A stretch of 64,000 nucleotides of DNA, taken from NCBI GenBank assembly GCA_023053575.1, contig JAKZAP010000021.1, forward strand, positions 4,361,790-4,425,789, read 5' to 3'. The notes below the pieces were generated by a model that saw nothing but the letters and a program-made list of their open reading frames with translations, ran no database searches and was not told the origin of the DNA. Position numbers and translations under genes: made by a program. This DNA comes from Branchinecta lynchi (Eukaryota; Arthropoda; Branchiopoda; Anostraca; Branchinectidae). Shown here piece by piece: positions 40,701-50,938 of the stretch; position 1 is the stretch's first letter, and each line of letters opens with the position of its first letter.

Positions 40701-43700
40701 TTTTATTTGCACTCAAGGACAATCTCTGAGGGATACGGGAACCACGCCAATTTTTTAATGTTTCCAAAACAAGTATGTCCCATGGCACTGCAGTTAAACA
40801 CTTAACATCACACTAAATCCCACAAACATTTCTAACCTCCCTGAATCCGGTCGAAACCAGAAATTCGGTTGAAGTAAGGCAGGTGTTTAGTAGATAAAAT
40901 AAATAAGACGTGTAAGGGTAAACACACATTCTGAATCCATATCCGAACTTGATTTTCTCATATGATTGCTATTGGCCTTAATCTGTTTCAAAATCTGAAA
41001 AGTCAAAGTTTTAAGCAGTCTGGTTAAGACCGGATATCTACAAGACCCAACTGTCTGGATCAGATATTAAATTTTTGGTATCCCATCGAAACCTTTGGTC
41101 TTGTTTTTGTTGTTTGTAGGGTACCTGGTTGGAAAGTCTACTTGTTTGCTGCTATAATTAAAATTTCAAATGAGATGGTTGAAAAGTTTAATGGAAAAGT
41201 GAAGACGATATAGATAGAAGTAGTAAATACATATTTGTTCTTTAATGAGCTTAAATTTTGTTTATTAATAAGTGTAAGTGAGATAAAAGAGGATAAGTGT
41301 TTAACGTCGCTGAGTGGAGGTAGGCACGTAGCTACTCGCACTGGTTCACTCCATTGTGATCGAGAAAGAAAAAGAAGCTACGAGAGCATACGAAAGTTTA
41401 AAAAGAAGCTGAAAATGGGGATTAAAATTTAACCGAGGAGCCAAATTATTTGTGTATCAGTGAACTGAACAGACTCCAGAATTTGGAGTTTTTTATTTTT
41501 ATTTTTAACTATTTGACGTTCGCTGGTTTGACGTTCGGAATATCTATAGCCATCCTCACAACGCAAAATTCTACTATGTATACGTTATAGGAATTCCCGT
41601 ATAACTGCAACTTTTTGCCCTCTGACCCTTGTGCAAAGTTATCTTCAATTGCCCAGGACCTTCACGTTTCTGCCCTTGACCATTTCTCCGCACTCCATCT
41701 AGGAAGAAGATTTTGTAGACCCGATTAGTCCCTTTTTTTTTCTTTTAAATGTTTATTTTTTGATCTTGTGCATTTACTACATTATGGAAAGCTCAGTGTA
41801 ATTTTTCCTTTTTTTTGTCTATACTGCACTATTTCCTCTCCTTAAGTGCGTTAATAAAATCATCATCATCATCACTATGACGCTGAAAATTTGAATCTCA
41901 ATACAAACGCGGATTTTCAGTGGCCAGTGATAAGCTTCCGGAAGGTAGCTCACTGCCTGAACACTTCTTTTTCGTAATCGTTTTCGTCAAGAACATATTG
42001 TCAAGTCATATCTATTTTGACGAAGCAGAACGAAACTGCCTTACTTCTGCCAATTTTCCGGTTTCGGCAGAATTCCGGAACTACTTGTCCGGCGACAAAA
42101 CAAAGCTCAAAAATGAATTCAGCATTTCGCCTTAAGCATTGTCCTAATAGGTATAATAAGCTGAATAACGCTATACGCGATGTTTACGTCTTAATACACA
42201 CGCCCGTTCAAATACGAACCCGAGAGTCTCTTATCAATGCAGCGAGCGGTGTTGCCAAGGTCATACAGTGTATCGAGTTTCTGAAGATCAGAAAAGTGTT
42301 CTTAGTGCTACTTCAAGTACACCAGTACAATTTGACGCCCAGTATATTGTAAAAAGCTGTTAAATCTGCGGATGGGCAACATTGGTCTTCGAAGTAGCAT
42401 TAAGCAGTCGCAACAGAACAAAACATGTTATTTTGAAGAAAAGTTGTTTCTTCAGCTTCTAACAAAGTAGAACTTTACTGCTTCCCGTGGCAACCCTGAC
42501 GGCGCTGCTCCTTCCCCGGCCCGCTGGCTGAACCAACCAAGCGATTTGATTGGCCCTGCATAAGCCAGAATAGAACGCTAGTCTATTCTCCTTATTCGCC
42601 TTATTACAGCACGCTCCGAGGAAAAGAGGAATCTGTAATAAGTCTTATACGCGGTAATACACCTTATTACACCTATTAGAACAATGCTTTACTCCACAGG
42701 TGCAAGCGCGTAGAGGTACCACAAACGACAAGGAAATTGCACTATGTGAAAAATGATATTCGTGAATAGCGGAGCAACGAAGAAACGCATTTCCATCGGG
42801 TCTTCAAGCCTCTTTAAATGAATAAGCGGATAGGTAACTAGACTGTCCTATCACAGCCCCTTTCAGATAAACTTTAAGGATCAGATTTTCATGCTTGGAC
42901 ACAAACTTTGGAAGGCAAACTCTGCCGTATAGCTTTAAGGATAAGATTTTCAGACTTGGATACAAACTTTGAAATGCGTAGTCTGCCGCATAGCCCGCAA
43001 ACGCTGGAGTAATCATAAATGTTAACTTACATAAGGGTCAAAGTCGATCAGCTCTTCTTGATGGAGAAGCTCTTCGTCGGAGACATGATCGTCCAGGCCT
43101 CGGTCGACGGAGAGGCAAGGGTTGGCCGTCACTGTGTGAACGATTCCAATTGTTATCAACTGGAAAGAAAAACAAAACTGACGCTATCTTACATGTGCAA
43201 AAACTTCCAGCTTTTCCCAAGTGGATATTCTCAGTTTTTCCCATGCTAAGGTAGTGGTGAACTGAAATTGAAATGCTCATCGAGCTGGATTTCGGCTTGC
43301 CCAGTGTGTGGTGACAATGAGGAGAGTGTGGGCCAGTTCATGTCAGATTGCCAGAGCTTAGTAACTTAAGGTTGGGGTTGCTCCACAGATGTGAGGCAAG
43401 TCTTTTCTAACCATTGGAAATCTGTCAGTGTTTGTCCGGGTGACCTAAGAAAAGGGACCTACTGACCTACATTTGTCGTTTAAGCGCGTTTTTTGCAGGT
43501 CGAAAAGTCAGAATGCATCCGAGAACTGTCAGGTAACAATTTAATACAATTTGTTGACCAATTTCTGACCATTAACCAGTCCTTACCCTACCCCTTTATT
43601 CACGCATGCAAAAGCTCTGCGCTTGGGCGACGTCATTTTGTTTAATCTATGCACCCAGGGGGGATGGGGACTTTAATAGAAGACTGTCTTTGGGTTTTGG

Positions 43701-44793
43701 ATTGTAGGGGGGATCGAAGTGGTTGATATATGTTGTTCTAACTTCTTAGAATGATTCACTGTCAAAGTACAAGCCAAGTACGTAGATGGGTCGTTTAGCC
43801 CTATATTTAGAGGCAGGGGAGGGCGAGAGGAGGGGGTCTCAAATTAAGGGTAAACAGAAATATGTTCTGTAAGATAATGAGATGTTCGTTTAAGGGGTAA
43901 GGAGGCTCATTGAATTCATATCATAACTTAGTTTTCTTGCCGGACAAATGATTCACCAGGAATTCGGCTAGAACTGAAAATTTGGTTGAAGCTCAAAGCT
44001 ATTTCTGAAATTGATTATAGATTCAGTATTGGGACAAGGAGACATGCTGAGTCGAATTTTCAACTTATTTCCATGACGGATAAGCTGGTAAAATTTGCAA
44101 AAACTTGCTTGCGTGCTAGAACGGAGCTTTCCACTCGAAAGCAGAAACATGATTTGATGGAACGAAAGGTTGGCCGCACAACTTCAGATAGTCCTCCTAT
44201 ATAACTCCACTTCACTTCGCACACCGTAGGCTGTGGCTCGAGGACAAGCAAAAACCATCCTTTTTGGCCCCAGGCTACGGAGCTTTCCAAAATGTAATGT
44301 CATATTCGTCAATCCGGCCTAAGGTCCACACTTCAAGTAAAAACCGCACAGGTTAGACCCTTACCAGTTACCAGGAATAAAAGGAGATCGGAGTGCTAGA
44401 AAAAAAAAAAAAAAAAAAAATTAGGACAAAACCAAAGTGTTGCTCTCGCAACACAATAACTGTGGAGCAAGACTGATGGCTCTTACCAAACGTTCTATTT
44501 TCCCGTTGCAGATTTTGTTTTGTTTTTAGTGAAGTCGGAGACGGATTAAAACCGAAGAAATCCTTCTAGGACAGTAGAAAAGAAATAGTATCTTGTTTCT
44601 TTAGCTTTTTCTTGAAAGGCCACCTTGCATCATATACTATTTAAGTTCCCGTATCTTAAAATAGTTGAATATATTGTATATAGGCTGTGCAATCAACAAA
44701 TTACCCACGGCTTTGGCTGTTTTAAGCCTTCTTTCAAGCCCAGTTTTATAGAAAATAGGGAAATTAAAAACTTACAAGCAATATTTTTAACAT
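32717..44793 (-). CDS. Secreted acidic repeat protein gene, three exons
   Basis: Join 44793-44776, 43159-43031 and 34468-32717 on the minus strand; every junction is phase 0 with GT/AG ends. The predicted product is about 632 residues: signal peptide MLKILL|LITIGIVHTVTA (split between exons 1 and 2), an acidic segment DEELLHQEELIDFDP, a basic run MRRGRVRKNRG, five acidic repeats of 46-47 residues, a highly acidic stretch, dibasic sites around FEPILGKR, a Lys-rich tract and a Met/Gly-rich tail. It looks like an extracellular matrix or precursor protein. I recognise no homolog. AATAAA lies 22 bases past the stop. Confidence 0.6.
34490..34620 (-). mobile_element. Retroelement 3' tail
   Basis: On the minus strand ends AATAAATGAATTGAATTGAA, a typical microsatellite-tailed LINE/SINE 3' end, about 20 bases upstream of the acceptor of the acidic-protein exon 3. 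The body is not recognised. Confidence 0.4.
34963..36045 (+). repeat. R-G element, copy 4 (complete ends)
   Basis: Starts TTTTTGGGATCCCAAAACG and ends TTTTTGGGATCCCATCG then AAACCTTTGGTCTTGTT. It has at least five internal GGAATCCGGC-AAACCGGAAA blocks about 110 bases apart. This is the best reference copy for the family. Confidence 0.8.
36607..37857. mobile_element. Mutator-like (MULE) non-autonomous element
   Basis: Both ends start GGGATCGACTAAAACCAGGA inward, and the inverted repeats run about 115-130 bases with one internal indel. The 9-base AAAACGATT is duplicated at 36598-36606 and 37858-37866. Long inverted repeats plus a 9-bp target duplication are the classic Mutator signature. No transposase frame is visible. 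Internal CTAAAACGAGGAAGG motifs recur many times. Confidence 0.8.
37265..37720 (+). mobile_element. Poly(A) retroposon inside the MULE
   Basis: Flanked by AAAGAACACT at 37255-37264 and 37719-37728, with a tail of about 30 A. It contains LTSLRDGGVATKSTKSDFL then stop, resembling LTSLSGGRHVATRTGSL at 41300, so probably a 5'-truncated LINE. Confidence 0.72.
38326..38630. mobile_element. MITE family B, intact copy (305 bp)
   Basis: Ends GAGCGTGTTCCACCC and GGATGGAACACGCTC. The interior carries palindromic TAGTAACTAATAGTTACTA. Flanking ACA at 38323-38325 and 38631-38633 suggests a 3-bp target duplication, although the surrounding ACAG-rich sequence weakens this. Confidence 0.75.
38763..39065. mobile_element. 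MITE family A, copy 5
   Basis: Begins CCCGATGAAGAATTTGTAGC and ends AAATTTTTCATCGGG, same orientation as copy 1. Confidence 0.75.
39208..39423. mobile_element. 216-bp foldback with ACACTGNAAAAA ends
   Basis: Ends ACACTGTAAAAAT and TTTTTGCAGTGT. Inverted GTATTTGCTACTGGGATT / AATCCCAGTAGCAAATAC arms lie within. The centre holds a direct duplication of about 70 bases (GGATTCGG-TTCTAATTCGG, TTTATCCCAATAGAGATAAG). Confidence 0.65.
39600..40290. repeat. Dispersed repeat split by foldback copy 2
   Basis: 39620-39890 and 40250-40290 match 40555-40840 as one uninterrupted sequence (GAGCTGAAAGGAAGATGGCA, CCGTCCTTGAGAATCGA, AAGGACAATCTCTGAGGGAT). The insert is the element at 39892-40249. Confidence 0.7.
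39892..40249. mobile_element. Foldback element with (A)GGCGTATTCTCGCC ends, copy 2
   Basis: Begins GGCAAGTTCTCGCCGTTCC and ends GGAACGGCGAGAATACGCC. It shares TCATCACCATCA and GGAGGGGAATCAGTTTTTGC with copy 1. Flanks TTAA / TTTAA against the empty site at 40812 suggest a TTAA-type target. Confidence 0.7.
40367..41106 (+). repeat. R-G element, copy 6, with internal repeat insertion
   Basis: Starts TTTTGGGGATCCCAAAACG and ends TTTTTGGTATCCCATCG then AAACCTTTGGTCTTG. The 40555-40840 repeat interrupts the middle. Confidence 0.65.
41120..41900 (+). mobile_element. Probable LINE 3' region, then unique sequence
   Basis: 41280-41430 translates as CLTSLSGGRHVATRTGSLHC then RERKRSYESIRKFKKKLKMG, similar to the poly(A) retroposon at 37580. 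The tail is unclear. 41440-41900 shows no gene, only a TCATCATCATCATCAC patch near 41860. Confidence 0.35.
42780..42890. repeat. Unbroken copy of the repeat disrupted at 1-500
   Basis: GAGCAACGAAGAAACGCAT, ATCGGGTCTTCAAGCC and AGACTGTCCTATCACAGCCC correspond to the two flanks of the LINE at 56-445. The inverse orientation occurs at 30800-30900 and 55240-55350. Confidence 0.6.
43031..43159 (-). CDS. Exon 2 of acidic protein
   Basis: The acceptor TTTTCTTTCCAG precedes 43159 and the donor GTAAGT follows 43031. Its 43 whole codons encode LITIGIVHTVTANPCLSVD, RGLDDHVSDEELLHQEELID and FDPY. The first third is a hydrophobic signal core and the rest is strongly acidic, matching the composition of exon 3. 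Confidence 0.6.
43290..43375 (+). pseudogene. LINE C-terminal zinc knuckle remnant
   Basis: Translates as CPVCGDNEESVGQFMSDCQS, the CPxCG-x(n)-F-x(2)-C knuckle seen at 9768 and, on the minus strand, near 59900. Only this piece remains. Confidence 0.5.
43690..44060 (+). repeat. R-G element fragment
   Basis: Contains GTAGATGGGTCGTTTAGCCC then TATATTTAGAGGCAGGGGAG and a CCGGACAAATGATTCACCAG block. It lacks the GGGATCCC ends. Confidence 0.5.
44097..44470 (+). repeat. Repeat with inverted partner at 54200-54542
   Basis: Contains GTGCTAGAACGGAGC, TATATAACTCCACTTCAC, CTGTGGCTCGAGGACAAGC, AAACCATC, a 22-A run, and ends AAAACCAAAGTGTTGCTCTCG. The same blocks appear reversed at 54200-54542. Confidence 0.7.
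44776..44793 (-). CDS. Exon 1 of acidic protein: start of signal peptide
   Basis: Eighteen coding bases, MLKILL, with A at -3, followed by donor GTAAGT at 44775. Alone this would be unconvincing. The next exon supplies LITIGIVHTVTA in the same phase, and together they form a textbook signal peptide (basic n-region, hydrophobic core, T-x-A cleavage). Another overlapping frame on this strand is open but has no such partner. Confidence 0.48.
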
Positions 44794-45035
44794 GTTGAAA
44801 GAGACTAAAAGCTCTGTGCCGCGTCTGGTTAGTGCACCACCTGTTTGATAGCATTAAATTTTGATGATCTGCATCGTTACTTGAAAAGTTTTGCAGTTGC
44901 CACATCTTTGCTATCGTTCCGAAATCGTTTTTTCGACTGTACAAAGGTTTCCTCATTCTTTGAAATCCTGCCTGACTAAAAACTCCTGGTTTTACATAAA
45001 AGATTCTTGGTTTTCTTAACTTATGGTCCGAAAAA

Positions 45036-45478
45036 TGTGTATTTAACCAGGGACCCATAAATTTCCTGTAATGACTCGCCATTCAGGGGGCTTGTCATTT
45101 CCTATGCTTCTATGTTGTTATGTTGCCCGAGTCTCAGCTAGTTTCCAAAAATCCCGCTTGGGTCGAATCGACGTTCTTGCTCAAATAGACAAAATTTGTT
45201 AGCACAAGTCAAGACTATTCAGCATGCCACCAGGTGGCAGGTATCTAAGCTAGGACAAAAGATCCAGGATACTCTTCCATTACAGAGAAATATTCCTAGT
45301 TCAGCAAAATAGTTGCGAAAATTTTTGTCTATCTGGATAGTCCGATATTTTATCCCCGTGGGTATTTCTCGAACTATCTGACGCTCGGTCAAGAGTGCAT
45401 CAGAAATCTCTTATTGACAAGCCCCCTGAATGGCGAGTCATAACAGGAAATTTATGGGTCCCTGATTTAACTGGCAAA
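45036..45478. repeat. Foldback with ~60-base arms
   Basis: 45036-45098 and 45418-45478 are inverted repeats including GGGACCCATAAATTTCCTGT and CGCCATTCAGGGGGCTTGTC. The interior is unrelated. It lies about 240 bases 5' of the acidic-protein first exon. Confidence 0.65.
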
Positions 45479-45479
45479 C

Positions 45480-46195
45480 TTGTCGCAGCCTGAGCCCTAT
45501 GCAAAAAGATTTTACAGGTCGCGCAATCCGCTCAGTCAGCGAACATAAATAACGAGACAGGTTGTTTTGGCATCTCGACAAATTACTGTGCGCTGGCCGC
45601 TGGTTGGAAGGGAGGACTAGAGTGAAAAGCTATTGTAGATCGAGAAGGAGAAGCAAGGATCCTGAATTTAATCCAACCACGCATTGCCGAGACTCGTTGC
45701 CGAAAAGTCTGGAATTACCATTTTAAGTCCGGGCTGGATATAACTGTAGGGGAAGTTGGATGGGCGGACACCGCATAATTCGTATCAAGCTCGAGGGATT
45801 GCTCTCTCTGCGCCACCGGCGTACACCTCGGAGTGGCACTGACAGGGCACCAGCACGGCACCAGCATGGCACCGGCATGCAGGGACGGCCCGAGGGGGGG
45901 GGGGGGGGTGCAGCGCTCCTCCTACGTTTTGGGCATTCGGTCAAAACGGGCATTGCGGCAAAGCCGTGATGCTGTTTTCATAAAATCGTTTGTCTCCGTA
46001 TTTCCAAATTGGGGGAGTTAACGTGTTTGTTGGTTCCCCTTTCCTTATTCAATTTGCTAATTCATCCAACTTTTGTTCACTCCGCATCGATTTCACTGCA
46101 AATTCGAGTGGCGTGTAAGAGATTAAAACAACTAAGCATATCACCATGTGGACGTTTATAAATGTCAGAAGAAGAAATCATCGGCTAGTTTGACA
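45480..46195. other. Spacer without recognised gene
   Basis: Has a short GGCACCAGCACG-type 11-base repeat (four copies near 45846-45880), a 15-G run near 45895 and one TTCGGTG-type block at 45950-46110 like those at 20120-20760. The GC-rich frames here have no motifs. Confidence 0.4.
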
Positions 46196-47207
46196 TTTTT
46201 TGGGATCCCAAAACGTAAGTGGAGGGATACCTATGACATCGCAAAAGTTGTCCGTCTGTCCGTTCGTCCGTCCGTCTGAAAGCACGATAACTCTCGAAGG
46301 GAATGAGATATTTTGGTGAAACTTGGTGTGAGGATTCGTTGGGTCGTCGGACCAGTCAAGTTCGTAGATGCGCCTTGTAGCCCTACATTTAGGGGTGTTA
46401 GAGGGGGTTCAAATTAAGGGGCAAACAAAATATTTCGAAACAGATAATTTGATAGTTGATTATGGGGTAAAAAGACATGCTGAACACGATGGTGAAAACC
46501 ATTTTGTCATCGGACAAGTAGTTTGCCCGGAATCCGGCCCAAACCGGAAAGTTTGTTAACATTAAAAGTTTTATATGGAGTTGATTAGATGTTCGATTTA
46601 ATGCAAGAAGACATGCTGAACACTTATGTGAAAAAATTTCTACCTGGACATGTACTTCCCCCCGAATCCGGCCGAAACAGGAAAATTGTTAGAAGCTTAA
46701 GTTTTATTTCTAGTTGATTAGACAACCGATTTAAGGGTAAGAAGAGATGCTGAATCCGTGTTTGACTATCATATATTACCCGGAAATTTAGTTCGACCGG
46801 AATCTGGCTGGAGTCGGAAAATTTTGTTATAAGTTAAATTTTTATTCGAAGTTGATTAGATGTTAATTATTGGGGAAAGAAGATACCCTGAGTTCGTTTT
46901 TGAGCTTTCTTTTTTCGCCAGACAAGTAGTTCTGGAGTTCGGCCGAAACCAGGAAATTGGCAGAAGTGGCAGGAAGTTTTCGCCAAAACAGATACGACTT
47001 ATAGGGGTAAACACACATGCTGAATCCATATATGAACTTGGTTTTCTCAGAGCTATTTCTCAGCTATTTGGCCTTAATCTGTTTCTGAGTTTTAATTGTA
47101 AAAATGTTCAAGGAGTCTGGCGATGACTGGATCTGGCTAAGACAAGACCCAGTTTTCTGGATCAGATATTGAATTTCTGGGATCCCATCGAAACCTTTGG
47201 TCTTGTT
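46196..47207 (+). repeat. R-G element, copy 7 (complete ends)
   Basis: Starts TTTTTGGGATCCCAAAACG and ends TTTCTGGGATCCCATCG then AAACCTTTGGTCTTGTT, with repeated CCGGAATCCGGCC-type blocks. Confidence 0.78.
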
Positions 47208-47754
47208 GGTATCGGAAGCTGAATGTTATTTAGCTCAGTTTAAGAATCTTCACGAAATCACTATGAGGAATTTAGTATAATTTACGGCGTTTGTTTATTG
47301 GGATCTAGTTTACATTCTTAATTCTTTCGACTCACGGGAATTAACAAGAAAAAACAGAAAACAGAATATTTAAAGAAATCGATAATACAAATAATTAGTT
47401 TGGTTTTTCTACGAATTTTCCATATGACTGGTACAATAAAAATATTTTCTTAGATCCTTACTCAAACTATGATCCCAGCCTTCCCATATCGGGCGCTTCC
47501 GACCCGCGCCGCTAGATGACCCAGCGGTCGGATCGAGCCGTGGCTTCATCTTGGATCTTGGGTGGGGGGAGGGGGTCTAGACGTTACAGGTGCTAGAATG
47601 CTTATGATATAACAACTTTAAGACTTATTTTGTTTTGCTTAGTTTTCCTACTTTTTAACCAAGGCGTGGTTCAGTTTCAAATATTTTGCGTCCAGCCACC
47701 GCGTCGGAGAGATGGAAGGCTGGCTGAACTGAATGGGCAGGCGCTAATAAGAAA

Positions 47755-48535
47755 GCTGCTAAATACTCTCGATGACTATCTCTCCGTTCCGATGCAGAAT
47801 CTCCGGGTACCCGTGGAAGAAAGCAAGAAACGGTGTCACAGCTGCGCTGACTCGGGATTGAGTCATCGAGTTTGAGTCATTACTGACACGATTACTCCTT
47901 CTTCCTGAGAATCACTGGTGTGTTTTGGACCTAGTCATATAGAGTATTCTCGTGGAAGGTAATGGTATTTTTGACAACAATAGTTGCGTTTTTGCTGATA
48001 CCATGGTATCTGTTACCACGGTAGCTGGATCTGCAATTAGTCGTTTTTGCAGTTATCGTGGTATCTGATACACGGTGCTCTGCAAAAACGACTATTGCCT
48101 AAATTGAACTCTTCGAAGTCACCCCAAAAGAAAAAAGAGATATCCAGTTACATCATTAAGTGCTAAACTTCTTTCTCATGAATATGACAAAATTTGATGA
48201 AAGTGAGATGACTTTTCAGATACCACGACCAGTTACCACGGTCGGACCGTAGTATCTGAATATCTGTTACCACGATAACTGGCCAGATACCACGATAACT
48301 GCAAAAACGCCTTTTGACCGTGGTATCAGATACCACGATAACTGCAAAAACGACTTTAGACCGTGGTAACAGATACCATGGTATCAGCAAAAACGCAACT
48401 GATAACTGGCCAGATACCACGATAGCTGCCAAACGCCTTTTGACCGTGGTATCAGATACCACGATAACTGCAAAAGGACTTTAGACCGTGGTAACAAATA
48501 CCATGGTATCAGCAAAAACGCAACTAATATTTCTG
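47755..48535. repeat. Repeat shared with 480-710, then ACCATGGTATC foldback array
   Basis: 47755-47960 is the third copy of the GACTATCTCTCC...TTCTTCCTGAG repeat. 47960-48535 is dense with GATACCACGATAACTGC, GCAAAAACG and inverse ATCGTGGTATC units, capable of many alternative hairpins. Related short arrays lie at 13018-13600 and 50940-51195. Confidence 0.65.
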
Positions 48536-48813
48536 ATCCATTTTGTCGTTAAAAGATCGTTTCTAGTAAGAGCCGTTCTTTAAACAGTTCTCTAGTTAGT
48601 CTCCAAAGAAGTGCGGATCTCCTGGGAAGATTGCTGAAACGTTGTGGTCTGAGATTGAAGCTAGATATGTAAATTCCTAGCTTTAGGTACAAAGTTAAGT
48701 AGTTTAGTTGTGTCTATTAGGGAGTTCCCTGGTCCGGATTCGAAACTGAGCATCTTGCTCTTGACATATGTCAAATTTCATGCATGTCCGATTACCCGTT
48801 CCGAAGTTATGTA

Positions 48814-48940
48814 TGATTGAATGAATGAATGAATTTATTCCCAATACATCCCAAGGGCTATGGCGGGAAAAATAACACAATAACAAAAACAAAATATCAT
48901 ACACTCCAAACACAAACCAAAAAATCAACTTCTATAAAAA
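48814..48940 (-). mobile_element. LINE 3' tail
   Basis: On the minus strand ends GGGAATAAATTCATTCATTC, like the (ATTC)n tail at 5850-5888. It abuts R-H copy 3. Confidence 0.45.
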
Positions 48941-50286
48941 CAAGAGCTACGAGCTCATATGGCACTTGTTACGAGTAGGCACGGCTCGGTTATGTCAATG
49001 ATATATCTAGTGTTTGCTAGGTGTCTTCCCACCAAGTTTCATCTCGATCCCTCCACTCATAGCGTTTTCCAATATTTCCGGTTCTCCCCTCCAGCTCCCC
49101 CCAAAAGTCACCGGATCCGGTCCGGATTTTAAGTGGGTCGTCTGCGGCATGAGGTCTTTCCAAATATCAAGTTTCATCGAGATCCGGTCACCCGTTCAAA
49201 AGTTATAAATACCTCAAGATTACGGATTCCCCCTCCCTCCACTCCCCCGACAGTGCCCGAATCGGCTCGGTCATGTCAATGATGTATCTAGTGTTTGCTA
49301 GGTGTCTTCCCACCAAGTTTCATCTCGATCCCTCCACTCATAGCGTTTCCCAAGATTTCCGGTTGCCCCCTCCAGCTCCCCCAAAAGTCACCGGATCATG
49401 TCCGGATTTAAAGTGGGTCGTCTGAGGCATGAGGCCTTTCCAAATATCAAGTTCCATCGAGATCCGATCACCCGTTCAAAAGTTATAAATACCTCAAGAT
49501 TCCGGATTCCCCCTCCCTCCACTCCCCCCACAGTGCCCGAATCGGCTCGGTTATTTCAATGATGTATCTAGTGTTTGCTAGGTGTCTTCACACCAAGTTT
49601 CATCTCGATCCCTCCACTCATAGCGTTTCCGAAGATTTCCGGTCGCCCCCTCCAGCTCCCCCCAAAAGTCACCGGATCCGGTCCGGATTTTAAGTGGGTC
49701 GTCTGAGGCATGAGGTCGTTCCAAATATCAAGTTTCATCGAGATCCGGTCACCCGTTCAAAAGTTATAAATACCTCAAGATTCCTGATTCCCCCTCCCTC
49801 CACTCCCCCCACAGTGCCCGAATCGGCTCGGTTATGTCAATGATGTATCTAGTGTTTGCAAGGTGTCTTCCCACGAAGTTTCATCTCGATCCCTCCACTC
49901 ATATCGTTTTCCAAGAATTCCGGTTGCCCCCTGCAGCTCCCCCCAAAAGTCACCGGATCCGGTCCGGATTTTAAGTGGGTCGTCTGAGACATGAGGTCGT
50001 TCCAAATATCAAGTTTCATCGAGATCCGATCACCCGTTCAAAAGTTAAAAATACCTCAAGATTCCGGATTCCCCCTCCCTCCACTTCCCCCACGGTGCTC
50101 GGATCGGGGAAGTCACTATTTCCAACTTAATCATTTGGGGTCCCTGATACGCCTGCCAAGTTTTATCGTCCTAGCTTATGTGGAAGTGCCCGAACTAGCA
50201 AAACCTGGACAGACCGACAGACCGACGGACGGACAGAAATTGCGATCGCTATATGGCACTTGGCCGAAGGGCAAGTGCCATAAAAA
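48940..50286 (-). repeat. R-H element, copy 3, with 281-bp tandem units
   Basis: Starts ACAAGAGCTACGAGCTCATA then TGGCACTTGTT and ends GGCACTTGGCCGAAGGGCAA then GTGCCATAAAA. Four units begin CGGCTCGGT at 48982, 49263, 49543 and 49824, each about 280-281 bases and highly similar. CNGT-type runs precede the terminal hairpin. Confidence 0.82.
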
Positions 50287-50288
50287 TA

Positions 50289-50373
50289 GTTCACGGTGGG
50301 TCATACCTAGCTTCAGGAATCTACCCAGCCTTCGGATCTCACAAAAACACTTACTTCCCATACTTGAAACCAA
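50289..50373 (-). pseudogene. LINE C-terminal remnant
   Basis: The minus strand reads MGSKCFCEIRRLGRFLKLGM then THRELFL, matching [19 protein letters not shown] at 5620-5690. It directly abuts R-H copy 3. Confidence 0.6.
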
Positions 50374-50620
50374 ATCCCTTTCCTAGTTCCGGATTTCCTA
50401 TCCCTCCACAATATATTTATTTATGACACGCTTTTTGCGTAACAGCGGAGTATGAATAAAATACAAAAGTAAAATATATATATTGAAACACTTAAACAAA
50501 ACATGTAAATAAACACGACAACATTCTTTTCAATCAGATTAAAGTTAGCTTAGCATTTGTTTTGACAAAATCCTAAAACTGTACCGGTACCTGCACCCGT
50601 CACTAAACACAATCAGGAAT

Positions 50621-50700
50621 GGCCGTGTGGTCTAGTGGGTTAGTCCTCCACCAAAGAGGACGTCGGATCGATACCTCATTTAGACATTGCACTTTTGCTC
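50621..50700 (+). ncRNA. tRNA-like sequence, probable SINE head
   Basis: Box A-like TGGTCTAGTGGG at 50628-50639 and box B-like GGATCGATACC at 50665-50675. Between them TCCTC-CACCAAA-GAGGA folds as a 5-bp stem with a 7-base loop. Loop position 33 is A, not T, and the T-arm pairs poorly, so it is not an intact tRNA. Confidence 0.4.
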
Positions 50701-50719
50701 CCCTTTTGCTACCCTTGTT

Positions 50720-50938
50720 CCTAGTTTCCGGACTCCCGGATCTGGAGGAAGCCGGATCGGGGAAGTGATTGTTTATAAGTTAATGTGGTCGGGTCTCTGA
50801 TATACCTGCCAAGTTTCATCGTCCTAGCTTGTTTGGAAGTGCCCGAACTAGCAAAACCTGGACCGACCGCCAGACTGACGGACGCACAGAAATTGCGATC
50901 GCTATTTGGCACTTGGCCGAAGGGCAAGTGCCATAAAA
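50720..50938 (-). repeat. R-H element fragment
   Basis: The right end of an R-H element: GGTCTGTCGG-type inverse runs and GGCACTTGGCCGAAGGGCAA then GTGCCATAAAA, as at 50286. Confidence 0.65.

Noticed and set aside
44693..45082. 129-codon minus-strand frame
   Set aside because: Overlaps the foldback arm and the microexon in another frame; no family features.
45760..46021. GC-rich frames with Gly/Arg/Pro runs
   Set aside because: Arise from an 11-base GGCACCAGCAC repeat and a G run; no splice support.
47960..48535. CRISPR-like regular array
   Set aside because: Repeats are palindromic, alternate in orientation and have no unique spacers; the genome is eukaryotic.
50621..50700. Functional tRNA-Trp (CCA loop)
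   Set aside because: Base 33 is A and the T-stem does not pair, so called tRNA-like only.
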